Shown: positions 26,464 to 34,019, counted from the first letter of the stretch. The stretch is 34,674 nucleotides of DNA from Kitasatospora cheerisanensis KCTC 2395 (GCF_000696185.1 NZ_KK853997.1:181708-216381), one strand, 5' to 3'. Notes: generated from the sequence alone by a model not told the origin. Translations and numbers: made by a program.

Positions 26464-27258
26464 ATGCAGCACCGCAGGACGCTCAGCTTCTCGGAGAAGC
26501 TCCGCCGTCACCGTCACGCCGTGGTGACGGGCATAGCCACCCTCGCCGTCGCGGGCACCGCCACCCTGGCCATCGCCCTCCCGCAGGACGCGGCGCCGGC
26601 CGACGCCGCCGCCAACCCCGTCCCGGCGAGCGGCCCGCAGCTCGCGGCGGACGCCGTCGCCTCGCAGGACGCCGCGTCCGCGCAGGCCGCGGCCGAGGCG
26701 AGCGCGAGTGCCAGCGCCAGCGCCGAGGCGGCGGCGAAGGCCAAGGCGGACGCCGAGGCGAGCGCCAGTGCCAGTGCCAGTGCGAGCGCCGAGGCGGAGG
26801 CCAAGGCGGAGGCGTCGGCGAAGGCCGAGGCCTCGGCGTCCGCGAAGGCGTCGGCGGAGGCGAAGGCCCGCCAGGAGGCGGCGTCCCGTTCGCAGCAGCG
26901 CCAGGCCCTGCCGAGCAGCACGCCGAGCGCGTCCGCGTTCGCCTCCCCCTCCACTGCCGCGAAGACGTACAGCGGGACGCCCCAGCAGATCGCCGCGCAG
27001 CTCGTGCCGGCGGGCCAGTTGCAGTGCTTCAGCAACATCGTGGAGCGCGAGAGCAGCTGGAACGTGCACGCGACCAACCCGTCCTCGGGTGCGTACGGGC
27101 TGATGCAGGCGCTGCCGGGTTCGAAGATGGCGTCGGCGGGCGCGGACTGGAAGGACAATCCGGCGACCCAGATCAAGTGGGGCCTGCAGTACATGAACGA
27201 GACGTACGGCAGCCCGTGCGCGGCGTGGTCGTTCTGGCAGGCGCACAACTGGTACTGA
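26464..27258 (+). CDS. Secreted transglycosylase (SLT)-like protein with Ala/Ser/Glu/Lys-rich stalk
   Basis: The product has 264 residues. An N-terminal signal segment (AVVTGIATLAVAGTATLAIA, cleavage about ADAAA) is followed by about 110 residues of low-complexity AEASASASAE / AKAKADAEAS repeats, probably a helical stalk. The C-terminal ~95 residues (from about QQIAAQLVP, with CFSNIVERESSWNVHATNPSSGAYGLMQALPGSKM) form a lysozyme-like/SLT domain in which Glu in VERESSWN is the expected catalytic acid; it ends SFWQAHNWY. It would cleave peptidoglycan glycan strands outside the cell. ATG 26464 has AGAAGAGG about 8 bases upstream. The 550-base leader is unusually long. Confidence 0.82.
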   Translation: MQHRRTLSFSEKLRRHRHAVVTGIATLAVAGTATLAIALPQDAAPADAAANPVPASGPQLAADAVASQDAASAQAAAEASASASASAEAAAKAKADAEASASASASASAEAEAKAEASAKAEASASAKASAEAKARQEAASRSQQRQALPSSTPSASAFASPSTAAKTYSGTPQQIAAQLVPAGQLQCFSNIVERESSWNVHATNPSSGAYGLMQALPGSKMASAGADWKDNPATQIKWGLQYMNETYGSPCAAWSFWQAHNWY

Positions 27259-27326
27259 GGGCGCTGGGCGCACGCCTCGGGGGCGTTCGGCACGGTGTGT
27301 GCGCAGCTCCACCACCATGCGTACAT

Positions 27327-27341
27327 CTGACGATACGTCAG
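27327..27341. repeat. CTGACG-N3-CGTCAG palindrome, copy 3
   Basis: CTGACGATACGTCAG, perfect arms, 68 bases after the SLT-like stop and 161 before the glycosyltransferase start. This copy is not on a stop codon and could be an operator for the next gene. Confidence 0.6.
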
Positions 27342-27502
27342 CAAGTCGCGGCGTTCCGCCCTCTATCCGGACATTTCATCGCACGGTCGTGTCCGTTCGG
27401 TGAAGATTCGGCGAACGTCCCGCGACGGCTGTCCGGAATAGCCACTTTCGAGCGGCTTCCGACCTTTGCCTGAGGCTGTCCCCGCCCCTAGCCTCCCGAC
27501 CC

Positions 27503-28501
27503 ATGGCCCCACCATTGATCACCGTCGTGCTGCCCGCCTACGACGAGCAAGGACAACTGAAGGAGTGTCTCGACTCCCTGCTCGGGCAGTCCTTCCGCGA
27601 GTTCGAGATCATCGTGGTCCAGACGCCCTCCCCGCACTGCCCGGAGGAGCGGCTGGTGGAGGCGTACGAGCTGCGCGACGCCCGGGTGCGGGTGCTGCGG
27701 CTGGACACGGAGCCCGGCATCGGCCGGGCCCGGATGGCGGGCGCGGCGCACGCGCGCGGCCAGTACCTGCTGTTCCTGGACGCCGACCACCTGCTGCCGG
27801 CGGACGCCTTCGAGGCGATGGACGCCCGGCTCGCCGAGACCGGCGAGGTCGACCTGCTGCTGTTCGGCCACAACCGCGAGTACCGGGACAAGGTCTGGCC
27901 CGGCAACGCCGCCGAGATGCTGGCCGCCGCCGGCCCGGGCGTGTTCACCGCGGCCGAGCACCCCGAAGTGTTCGGCGCGCCGCCGCTGGTCTGGGACCGG
28001 CTGATCCGCACCGGCACCGTTCCGGCCTTCCCGGACGGCTTCTACGAGGAGGTCCCGGCGGTGCACCGCTCGCTGCTGGCCGCCTCCCGGATCGCGGTGC
28101 TCGACCAGGAGTGCGTCACCATCCGCCGTCGGCACACCCTGCACCCGGCGGGCAGCGAGGGCGCCAGCCACTTCGACCTGTTCGACCGCTACGAGGACAC
28201 CTTCGAGCAGTTGGACGCCCGGCCCGCCGACGCCGCGCCGGTCACGCCCGAGGTGCGCAGCCACCTGTTCACCCGGATGGTGCGCCACTACCTGTTCGTC
28301 TTCGACCTGCCGGGCTGCCTGAGCCGCGCCGAGCGCCCGCAGTTCTTCCAGCGCGCCGCCGAGCACTACAAGCGCTTCCTCCCGGACGGGTACCGCCGCC
28401 CCGAGGGCCGCGAAGGCATCAAGTTCTCGCTGCTGGCGTCGAATTCGTACGCCACCTTCGAGGTGGCCAAGTTCTCCCGGCTGGCGGGCGTGCGGCGCTG
28501 A
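27503..28501 (+). CDS. Family 2 glycosyltransferase
   Basis: The product has 332 residues with the GT-A fold: ITVVLPAYDEQGQLKECLDSL at the start, FEIIVVQTPSP, GIGRARMAGAAHARGQYLLF and the metal/nucleotide motif FLDADH (Asp93-x-Asp95). The C-terminal half (WDRLIRTGTVPAFPDGFYEEV, QECVTIRRRH) resembles the GT2 part of actinobacterial teichoic-acid polymerases. Here it stands alone with no CDP-glycerol transferase domain. It would transfer a sugar from a nucleotide sugar, probably to a cell-surface glycopolymer. ATG 27503 has no clear Shine-Dalgarno sequence. Confidence 0.85.
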   Translation: MAPPLITVVLPAYDEQGQLKECLDSLLGQSFREFEIIVVQTPSPHCPEERLVEAYELRDARVRVLRLDTEPGIGRARMAGAAHARGQYLLFLDADHLLPADAFEAMDARLAETGEVDLLLFGHNREYRDKVWPGNAAEMLAAAGPGVFTAAEHPEVFGAPPLVWDRLIRTGTVPAFPDGFYEEVPAVHRSLLAASRIAVLDQECVTIRRRHTLHPAGSEGASHFDLFDRYEDTFEQLDARPADAAPVTPEVRSHLFTRMVRHYLFVFDLPGCLSRAERPQFFQRAAEHYKRFLPDGYRRPEGREGIKFSLLASNSYATFEVAKFSRLAGVRR

Positions 28502-28830
28502 GCCGGGCGCGCCCGGCCGGAGCCGTCCGATCCCGGCGAGCTCCGGAGGCGGAAGTCCGGTGCGGCGCGCCGCAGCAGAAGTCCGGTGCGGCGCGCCGCG
28601 CTTTCCCGCGCCCCCTGGCGGGTACACGCTCCGGTGGGGGCCGATGGTGGCGACTCGCGGCGGTGGACGGGCCGCAGGCGCCGCGGGCGGGCCATCTCGC
28701 GTTCCGGCCGGGCGTCCTGACGCATCGTCGGTCCGGTCCGGACGGTAGAGTCCCTCCCCGCGACCGGCTCTGCCGCGCCACCTCCGTGCACCCTCTCCGT
28801 GCACCACCGGACCGGAAGGCGAACTCCCCG
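28502..28830. other. Intergenic region with tandem repeats upstream of the membrane protein
   Basis: This 329-base gap contains two tandem copies of a 22-base element (28552-28599) and a direct repeat CTCCGTGCACC twice at about 28782-28804. No convincing gene was seen. Confidence 0.55.
28552..28599. repeat. Tandem repeat of a 22-base palindromic element
   Basis: GAAGTCCGGTGCGGCGCGCCGC at 28552-28573 and again at 28578-28599, separated by AGCA (period 26). Each copy holds the self-complementary core GCGGCGCGCCGC. Two copies only, so this is not a CRISPR. It may act as paired hairpins ending the glycosyltransferase transcript. Confidence 0.6.
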
Positions 28831-29721
28831 ATGACTCTCCCTGTCTCCCCGTCGGCCGACCAGGCCGCGGGCCCCGCCCCGGACCCCACCTCCGACGTGT
28901 ACTCCGCCGACGGCGGCCCCGGCGCGGGGTCGACCGGTCAGCAACTCCCGCCCCAGCAGCAGATGGCGGGCTGGGCGGTGCTGCTGCTCGGCGTGCTGCT
29001 GCTGGCCGAGGCGTTCGCCTGCGTCGCCGCGCTGATCAGCGTCTGGACGCCGCTCACCACGCTGACCGCCGAGCGCGCCCAGGTCTCCGAGCCGATGCCG
29101 TGGAGCGTGCTCGGGCTCGGCCCCTGGCACCTGACCTCCAACACCGCGATGCTGGTGGCCGTCCTGGCCGCCAGCGGCCTCGGCAGCTTCGTGCACGCCG
29201 CGACCTCCTTCGCCACCTACGCGGGCAACCGCCAGCTGCTGCCGAGCTGGCTGCCCTGGTACCTGCTGCGCACCGCGATCGGCGGCGCCCTCGCCCTGCT
29301 GGTCTACTTCCTGCTGCGCGGCGGCCTGTTCGCCAACGGCACCGACGGCACCGCCACCAACCCGTACGGCTTCGCCGGGATCGCCGGCCTGTGCGGCCTG
29401 TTCTCCAAGCAGGCGACCGACAAGCTCCGCGAGATCTTCGACACCGTCCTGACCACCCGCGACGGCGCGGGCGACGACGAACGCGACGACAAGATCCAGC
29501 CCACCGCGCCCACTTCACCCAGCGGGCCCGCCGCCACCCCCGCGCCGGCGACTCCCGCTCCGAGCGCACCGAGCGGTCCGAGCGGTCCGACCGTGCCGGT
29601 CGGCGAGGAGCAGGGCGAGGCGGCCCCCGCCCCCGTCGCCTCGCTGACGAAGCCTCAGGCCGCCGAGCTGGCGGTGGCGACCATCCCGCAGCAGAACGCC
29701 GCCACCTCCGAATCCGCCTGA
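28831..29721 (+). CDS. Conserved integral membrane protein
   Basis: The product has 296 residues. A Pro/Gln-rich N-terminus (about 45 residues), then about four hydrophobic helices: GWAVLLLGVLLLAEAFACVA, TSNTAMLVAVLAASGLG, LPWYLLRTAIGGALALLVYF, and YGFAGIAGLCGLF. After this the motif FSKQATDKLREIFDTV follows at about 205-225, and the C-terminus is a Ser/Pro/Glu-rich tail. The KQATDKLREIFD segment is conserved in a family of bacterial membrane proteins of unknown role, as I recall it. ATG 28831 follows CCGGAAGGCGAACTCCCCG (GGAAGG about 12 bases upstream). It converges on arsO with 40 bases between. Confidence 0.75.
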   Translation: MTLPVSPSADQAAGPAPDPTSDVYSADGGPGAGSTGQQLPPQQQMAGWAVLLLGVLLLAEAFACVAALISVWTPLTTLTAERAQVSEPMPWSVLGLGPWHLTSNTAMLVAVLAASGLGSFVHAATSFATYAGNRQLLPSWLPWYLLRTAIGGALALLVYFLLRGGLFANGTDGTATNPYGFAGIAGLCGLFSKQATDKLREIFDTVLTTRDGAGDDERDDKIQPTAPTSPSGPAATPAPATPAPSAPSGPSGPTVPVGEEQGEAAPAPVASLTKPQAAELAVATIPQQNAATSESA

Positions 29722-29761
29722 CCTGTACGGCTGTTGACCGCTCGTCGGACCGGCGGGCGGC

Positions 29762-31174
29762 TCAGCAGCAGCCGCCCCCCGACGGGTTGTCGAGCACGGT
29801 CAGCGCGAGCGGCACCGGCATGAGCGGCACCGGCGCGGCCGGCGCGGTGGTGCAGCAGCCGCCCGCCTGCTCGGCCTCGGGCTCGACCTCGGCCTCGTCG
29901 TAGCGGCCCGAGCCGCCGCACACGCCCGTTTCGGGAAGGGTGAGTTCGACCCGGGCGGCGGCCTCGTGGTCGCCGGCCAGCGCGGCGGCCACCGAGCGGA
30001 CCTGCTCGTAGCCGGTCATCGCCAGGAACGTCGGCGCGCGGCCGTAGGACTTCATACCGACCAGGTACACGTCCTGCTCGGGGTGCGCCAACTCCCGGGC
30101 GCCGTGCGGGTAGACGGTGCCGCAGGAGTGCTGGTTCGGGTCGATCAGCGGGGCCAGCGCGACGGGCGCCTGGAGGCGGTCGTCCAGGGCGAGGCGCAGC
30201 TCGTCGAGGAAGCCCAGGTCGGGGCGGAGTCCGGTGAGCACCAGCACCTGGTCGACGGGTTCGCTGCGGCGGCCGTCCTCGGCGCGCAGGACGAGCCGGC
30301 CGCCGTCGGCGGGTTCGACGGCGGTGGTGCGGAAGCCGGTCAGCGCGTGGGCGTGGCCGTCCTCGACGGCCTTCCGGGCGGCGAGTCCGAGCGCGCCGCG
30401 GGCGGGGAGCTGGTCGGCGGTGCCGCCGCCGTAGGTGGAGCCGGTGATGCCGCGGCGCAGCACCCAGACGGCGTGCGTGCCGGGTTCGGTGCCGGCCAGT
30501 TCGGCGAGGGCGGCGAGGGCGGTGAAGGCGGAGGCGCCGGTGCCGACCACGGCGGTGCGGCGGCCGGCGTACCGGGCGCGCACGGCGGGGTCGTTCAGGT
30601 CGGGGATGCGGTGCGCGATGCGGCCGGCGGCGGCGCGTTCGCCGAGGGCGGGGAGGCCGTCGGCGCCGAGCGGGTTGGGGGTGGCCCAGGTGCCGGAGGC
30701 GTCGACGACGGCGGCGGCGAGCAGGCGCTCCTCGGTGCCGTCGGGGTGTTCGAGGTGGACGGTGAAGGGCTGTTCCGCGCGGTCGGCGTCGACGATGCGG
30801 TCCCGGCCGGCGCGGGCGATGCCGGTGACCCGGGCACCGTAACGGACGCGGTCGCCCAGGGCGTCCGCGAGCGGCTGGAGGTACTGGGCGACCCAGTCGC
30901 CGCCGGACGGGTAGCGCGCCGGGTCGGGGCTCGTCCAACCGGTGGGGGCGAGGAGCTTCTCGGCGGCGGGGTCGACGAGTTCGGCCCAGGTGGAGAACAG
31001 GCGGACGTGCGACCAGCCGCGCACGGAGGTGGCGGCGGTGGGGCCGGCCTCCAGGACCAGGGGTTCGAGGCCGCGCTCCAGCAGGTGGGCGGCGGCGGCC
31101 AGGCCGATCGGGCCGGCGCCGACGACCAGGACGGGCAGCTCGGAGCGGTCGGGGCGGTCGGGGCTGGCGCTCAT
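29762..31174 (-). CDS. arsO: ArsO-family flavin-dependent monooxygenase of the arsenic cluster
   Basis: The product has 470 residues. N-terminal dinucleotide motif VVGAGPIGLAA (about 17-28) binds FAD; a second Rossmann signature VVGTGASAFTALAAL near the middle suits NAD(P)H. The fold is a Baeyer-Villiger/flavin-monooxygenase-like oxidoreductase. ArsO genes recur in actinobacterial arsenic islands (for example the Streptomyces plasmid pHZ227 arsR-arsO-acr3-arsC set) with uncertain chemistry. The C-terminal 60 residues are an acidic tail with Cys pairs (GVCGGSG, AGGCCTT, final GGGCC), unusual and a possible As(III) binding or redox relay. ATG 31174 has AAGGGA upstream. Divergent from arsR across 111 bases. 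Confidence 0.85.
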   Translation of the reverse strand: MSASPDRPDRSELPVLVVGAGPIGLAAAAHLLERGLEPLVLEAGPTAATSVRGWSHVRLFSTWAELVDPAAEKLLAPTGWTSPDPARYPSGGDWVAQYLQPLADALGDRVRYGARVTGIARAGRDRIVDADRAEQPFTVHLEHPDGTEERLLAAAVVDASGTWATPNPLGADGLPALGERAAAGRIAHRIPDLNDPAVRARYAGRRTAVVGTGASAFTALAALAELAGTEPGTHAVWVLRRGITGSTYGGGTADQLPARGALGLAARKAVEDGHAHALTGFRTTAVEPADGGRLVLRAEDGRRSEPVDQVLVLTGLRPDLGFLDELRLALDDRLQAPVALAPLIDPNQHSCGTVYPHGARELAHPEQDVYLVGMKSYGRAPTFLAMTGYEQVRSVAAALAGDHEAAARVELTLPETGVCGGSGRYDEAEVEPEAEQAGGCCTTAPAAPVPLMPVPLALTVLDNPSGGGCC

Positions 31175-31215
31175 GGCGGTCCCTTCGCGGTGTCGGGGGT
31201 CCGCCCGGCACCTGT

Positions 31216-31289
31216 ATCGATGAACGTCGATGTAATGGCGTTCTCGACCTTGCCACCCTGCTTCGACGGATGTCAACATAGACGTATGT
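31216..31289. promoter_or_regulatory. Candidate ArsR operators between arsO and arsR
   Basis: Two short dyads: ATCGA-tgaacg-TCGAT (31216-31231) and ACATA-gacg-TATGT (31276-31289). The second overlaps the arsR start codon (31286), so binding would block translation start as well as transcription, or the message is leaderless. Confidence 0.5.
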
Positions 31290-31663
31290 CGAATTCCAAG
31301 GCCGAGCTGCCGGTCCTCGAGTCCGCGGCCGCCCCGTGCTGCCCGCCCCTCGGCACGGCCGAGCTCTCCGAGCCGGACGCGGTGCGAATGGCCGCCGCAT
31401 TCAAGGCGCTCGGTGATCCGGTGCGCCTGCGGCTGTTCTCCAAGGTCGCCTCGCACGAGGGCGGCGAGGCCTGCGTCTGCGACATCCAGGACGTCGGCGT
31501 CTCCCAGCCGACCGTCTCCCACCACCTGAAGAAGCTGCGCGAGGCCGGTCTGCTCAGCTCGGAGCGGCGCGGCACCTGGGTCTACTACCGGGTCGAGCCG
31601 TCCGTCCTGGCCGGGCTCACCGCGCTGCTCGACCTCGACCGCCGCCCCGCCGAGGTGCGTTGA
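31286..31663 (+). CDS. arsR: ArsR-family As(III) sensor with CxC site
   Basis: The product has 125 residues, winged-helix: AFKALGDPVRLRLFSKVA, SQPTVSHHLKKLREAGLL, wing RRGTWVYYRV. Cys63-Val-Cys65 in EACVCDIQD is the classic alpha3 As(III)/Sb(III) site (ELCVCDL type). A further Cys18-Cys19 pair in the N-terminal extension (APCCPP) is an uncommon feature that could supply a third ligand. It is divergent from arsO and its last codon overlaps the acetyltransferase gene (TTGA). ATG 31286 is chosen because it gives the MSNSKAELP N-terminus; there is no ribosome site, and a longer start near 31220 is open. Confidence 0.88.
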   Translation: MSNSKAELPVLESAAAPCCPPLGTAELSEPDAVRMAAAFKALGDPVRLRLFSKVASHEGGEACVCDIQDVGVSQPTVSHHLKKLREAGLLSSERRGTWVYYRVEPSVLAGLTALLDLDRRPAEVR

Positions 31664-32151
31664 CCGTGCTCACCGCGATGACGGCCGAGCACGCCGAGCA
31701 GGTCCTGGCGATCTACCGCGCCGGAATCGCGGAGGGCAACGCCACCTTCGAGACGCAGCCGCCGAGCTGGGAAGCCTTCGACAAGGGCCGCCTGCCCGGC
31801 CACCGGCACGTAGCCCTCGGCGCGGACGGGCGCGTGCTGGGCTGGGCGGCGGTCGGCCCGGTCTCCTCCCGGCCGGTGTACGCGGGCGTGGTCGAGCACT
31901 CGGTGTACGTCCACCCCGAGCACCGCGGCCGGGGTGTGGCCGGGGCCCTGCTGACGCGCCTGATCGCCTCCACCGAGGCGGCCGGGATCTGGACGATCCA
32001 GTCCTCGGTCTTCCCGGAGAACGCCGCCAGCCTCGCCCTGCACTCCCGGCACGGCTTCCGCGTCGTCGGCACCCGGGAGCGCGTCGCCCGCCACCGCGGG
32101 GTGTGGCGCGACACCGTCCTGATCGAGCGCCGCAGCCGGATCGTCGGCTGA
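31660..32151 (+). CDS. arsN1: ArsN1-like GNAT acetyltransferase (arsinothricin/phosphinothricin class)
   Basis: The product has about 163 residues. GNAT fold with IYRAGIAEGNATFETQPPSW (substrate loop of phosphinothricin/arsinothricin acetyltransferases), the acetyl-CoA motif VHPEHRGRGVAGALL, and SSVFPENAASLALHSRHGFRVVGTRER near the C-terminus. Members acetylate the amino group of phosphinothricin, or of arsinothricin when in ars clusters, to block glutamine synthetase inhibition. The start is TTG 31660 overlapping the arsR stop; GTG 31666 is an alternative with better Shine-Dalgarno spacing (GAGG at 31652). Location inside the arsenic cluster supports the ArsN1 name, but the substrate is not proved. 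Confidence 0.85.
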   Translation: MTVLTAMTAEHAEQVLAIYRAGIAEGNATFETQPPSWEAFDKGRLPGHRHVALGADGRVLGWAAVGPVSSRPVYAGVVEHSVYVHPEHRGRGVAGALLTRLIASTEAAGIWTIQSSVFPENAASLALHSRHGFRVVGTRERVARHRGVWRDTVLIERRSRIVG

Positions 32152-32162
32152 CGCCGCGTCAG
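32148..32162. repeat. CTGACG-N3-CGTCAG palindrome, copy 4
   Basis: CTGACGCCGCGTCAG, perfect arms. It holds the TGA stop of arsN1 (32149-32151) and, on the other strand, the TGA of the next minus gene (32159-32161), so one palindrome supplies both stops. Confidence 0.6.
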
Positions 32163-32485
32163 GCCGTGAACCGGGTGTCCCGCAGGGGCGGGCGGTCGAC
32201 CAGTTCGACGTACATGATCCGCCCGTCCACCACGTCCAGGACCACCATTCCCTCCTCCGCGAACAGCGGCAGGGACCGGTGGCCCGGGCCGTACGGCCGG
32301 CCGGGCGGGTGCGGGACGGTGCGGAAGCTCTGGCAGAAGGCGTCGCCGCAGCCGCAGTCCGCGACCAGGCGCAACTCCGCTACGGTGGCGGCCAGTTCGG
32401 GTTCGTCCTGGTGTTCCAGGAGTTCGGTCAGCTCGGCGACGAGGTCCGGGAAGACGTCACGGACCAGCGGGTACTCGGATTCCAT
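32159..32485 (-). CDS. Small conserved protein with CGCGDAFC motif
   Basis: The product has 108 residues. Acidic helical N-terminus (MESEYPLVRDVFPDLVAELTELLEHQ) with LVADCGCGDAFCQSFRTVPHPPG in the middle and strands GMVVLDVVDGRIMYVELVDRPP. The CxCxxxxC set could bind a metal, plausibly arsenic or zinc, but this is only a suggestion. It lies downstream of acr3 on the same strand, with a huge hairpin 14 bases before its start (32499-32553). ATG 32485 is used; an upstream ATG at 32521 lies within the hairpin arm. Confidence 0.65.
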   Translation of the reverse strand: MESEYPLVRDVFPDLVAELTELLEHQDEPELAATVAELRLVADCGCGDAFCQSFRTVPHPPGRPYGPGHRSLPLFAEEGMVVLDVVDGRIMYVELVDRPPLRDTRFTA

Positions 32486-32498
32486 GGGCGAAACGTAA

Positions 32499-32553
32499 CC
32501 GCCGTCCGGCGGCCGCCGCACCGGTTTTCGGTGCGGCGGCCGCCGGACGGCGG
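32499..32553 (-). terminator. Perfect 25-bp stem hairpin between acr3 and the small gene
   Basis: Arms 32499-32523 and 32529-32553 are perfect complements (left begins CCGCCGTCCGGC, right ends GCCGGACGGCGG) with the loop GTTTT. It follows acr3 by 74 bases and stops 14 bases before the next minus-strand start. It is a likely terminator, or a structural gate on the downstream gene, since it leaves almost no room for a ribosome site. Confidence 0.8.
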
Positions 32554-32573
32554 GGAGTCGGGACGCGGCGCGG

Positions 32574-32643
32574 CTCAGGCGCAGGGGATACTCAGGGCGC
32601 AGCGGGTCCTCAGGGCGCGGCAGGGCTCAGGGCGCGGCGCGGG
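32574..32643. repeat. Four tandem 17-18-base units at the acr3 3' end
   Basis: CTCAGG units begin at 32574, 32591, 32609 and 32626, each followed by CGC-rich sequence (three share CTCAGGGCGC). Read on minus, each unit is GCGCCCTGAG, so the acr3 stop (TGA, 32627-32629) belongs to the array and three more TGA copies follow. It looks like slipped-strand expansion over the stop. Confidence 0.65.
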
Positions 32644-33712
32644 CGAAGCGCTTGCGCCAGGCGAGCGAGACGTACACCAGGGCGACCAGGACGGGCACTT
32701 CGATGAGCGGGCCGACGACGCCGGACAGTGCCTGGCCGGAGGTGACGCCGAAGGTGCCGATGGCGACGGCGATGGCGAGTTCGAAGTTGTTGCCGGCGGC
32801 GGTGAACGCCAGGGTGGCGGTGCGATCGTAGGCCAGACCGACGGCCTTGCCGAGGGCGAAGGAGCCGAACCACATGATCGCGAAGTAGGCGAGCAGCGGC
32901 AGCGCGATCCGGGCGACGTCCAGCGGCTGCGAGGTGATGGTCCTCCCCTGCAGGGCGAACAGGATCACGATCGTGAACAGCAGCCCGTACAGCGCCCACG
33001 GGCCGATCCGCGGCAGGAACGCGGTCTCGTAGCGTTCGCGGCCGAGCCGCCGTTCGCCGAGGCGGCGGGTGAGGAAGCCGGCGGCGAGCGGGATGCCGAG
33101 GAAGACGAGGACGTTGAGCGCGATCCTCCCCATCGAGATGTCGAGGTGCTGGCCGTCGCCGAGGCCGAGCCGGCCGGGCAGCAGGTCGAGGTAGAACCAG
33201 CCGAGCACGCCGAACATGACGACCTGGAAGACGCTGTTGAGGGCGACCAGAACGGCGGCGGCCTCGCGGTCGCCGCAGGCCAGGTCGTTCCAGATGATCA
33301 CCATGGCGATGCAGCGGGCCAGGCCGACGACGATCAGGCCGGTGCGGTACTCGGGCAGGTCGGGCAGGAAGAGCCAGGCCAGCGTGAACATCACGGCCGG
33401 GCCGATCAGCCAGTTGATCACCAGGGACGACACCATCAGGCGGCGGTCCCCGGTGACGGCGTCGAGCTTGTCGTAGCGGACCTTGGCGAGTACCGGGTAC
33501 ATCATGACCAGTAGGCCGAGGGCGATCGGCAGCGAGATCCCGCCGAGTTCGACCTTCGCCAGCGCGTCGTTCAGGCCGGGGATCAGCCGGCCCAGGCCGA
33601 GGCCGACGGCCATCGCGGCCAGGATCCACACCGCGAGGTAGCGGTCGAGGGTGGAGAGCCTGGCGGCGACCGACTGCTCGGGCGCTCTCGGGGCGGGCTC
33701 GGTGCGTGCCAC
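32627..33712 (-). CDS. acr3: ACR3-family arsenite efflux transporter
   Basis: The product has 361 residues and about ten membrane segments. It matches ACR3: LARCIAMVIIWNDLA with the essential Cys134, and AAGNNFELAIA with Glu311, plus EVPVLVALVYV. It extrudes As(III) (and Sb(III) weakly) driven by proton motive force. The start is GTG 33712, whose first base is the last base of the arsR2 stop TAG, so the two are tightly coupled. The N-terminus (ARTEPAPRAPEQSVAARLS) is cytoplasmic. It is the efflux arm fed by ArsC-made arsenite. Confidence 0.92.
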   Translation of the reverse strand: MARTEPAPRAPEQSVAARLSTLDRYLAVWILAAMAVGLGLGRLIPGLNDALAKVELGGISLPIALGLLVMMYPVLAKVRYDKLDAVTGDRRLMVSSLVINWLIGPAVMFTLAWLFLPDLPEYRTGLIVVGLARCIAMVIIWNDLACGDREAAAVLVALNSVFQVVMFGVLGWFYLDLLPGRLGLGDGQHLDISMGRIALNVLVFLGIPLAAGFLTRRLGERRLGRERYETAFLPRIGPWALYGLLFTIVILFALQGRTITSQPLDVARIALPLLAYFAIMWFGSFALGKAVGLAYDRTATLAFTAAGNNFELAIAVAIGTFGVTSGQALSGVVGPLIEVPVLVALVYVSLAWRKRFARAAP

Positions 33713-34017
33713 TAGCAGGACCTCTTCGTGTCGGCGTTGGCGCGGGCGGTGGCGGCGAGCGCGGCGAACTGCCCGGAAAGCGCTTCCAGCACCTCCGGCC
33801 GCAGCCGGTAGTACGTGAACCGGCCGCACGGCTCGGTGTCCACCAGGCCCGCCTCCCGCAGCACCTTCAGATGGTTGGAGAGGTTGGTCTGCCGGGCGCC
33901 GGTCTCCTCCACCAGGTGCGTGGTGCACAGGGTTTCGCGGGCCAGCAGGGTCACGATCCGGAGCCTGAGCGGGTCGGACAGCACCCGCAACAGGTCAGTG
34001 TCGACTGACATCACCAT
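33712..34017 (-). CDS. arsR2: Second ArsR-family regulator of the arsenic cluster
   Basis: The product has 101 residues. Winged helix: LLRVLSDPLRLRIVTLLA, ARQTNLSNHLKVLREAGLV, wing CGRFTYYRL. It lacks the CxC site of arsR1. Only Cys31 (ETLCTTHLVEETG), Cys64 (EPCGRF) and a terminal Cys101 are present, so it must bind As(III), if it does, with a different three-Cys set. This ETLCTTHLVEETG form is common in actinobacterial ArsR proteins next to acr3 and arsC. ATG 34017 or 34011 gives the start; no ribosome site was seen. It is divergent from arsC and co-transcribed with acr3. Confidence 0.9.
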   Translation of the reverse strand: MVMSVDTDLLRVLSDPLRLRIVTLLARETLCTTHLVEETGARQTNLSNHLKVLREAGLVDTEPCGRFTYYRLRPEVLEALSGQFAALAATARANADTKRSC

Positions 34018-34019
34018 GG

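Noticed and set aside
28552..28599. CRISPR array
   Set aside because: Only two repeat copies with a 4-base spacer. No cas genes in the window.
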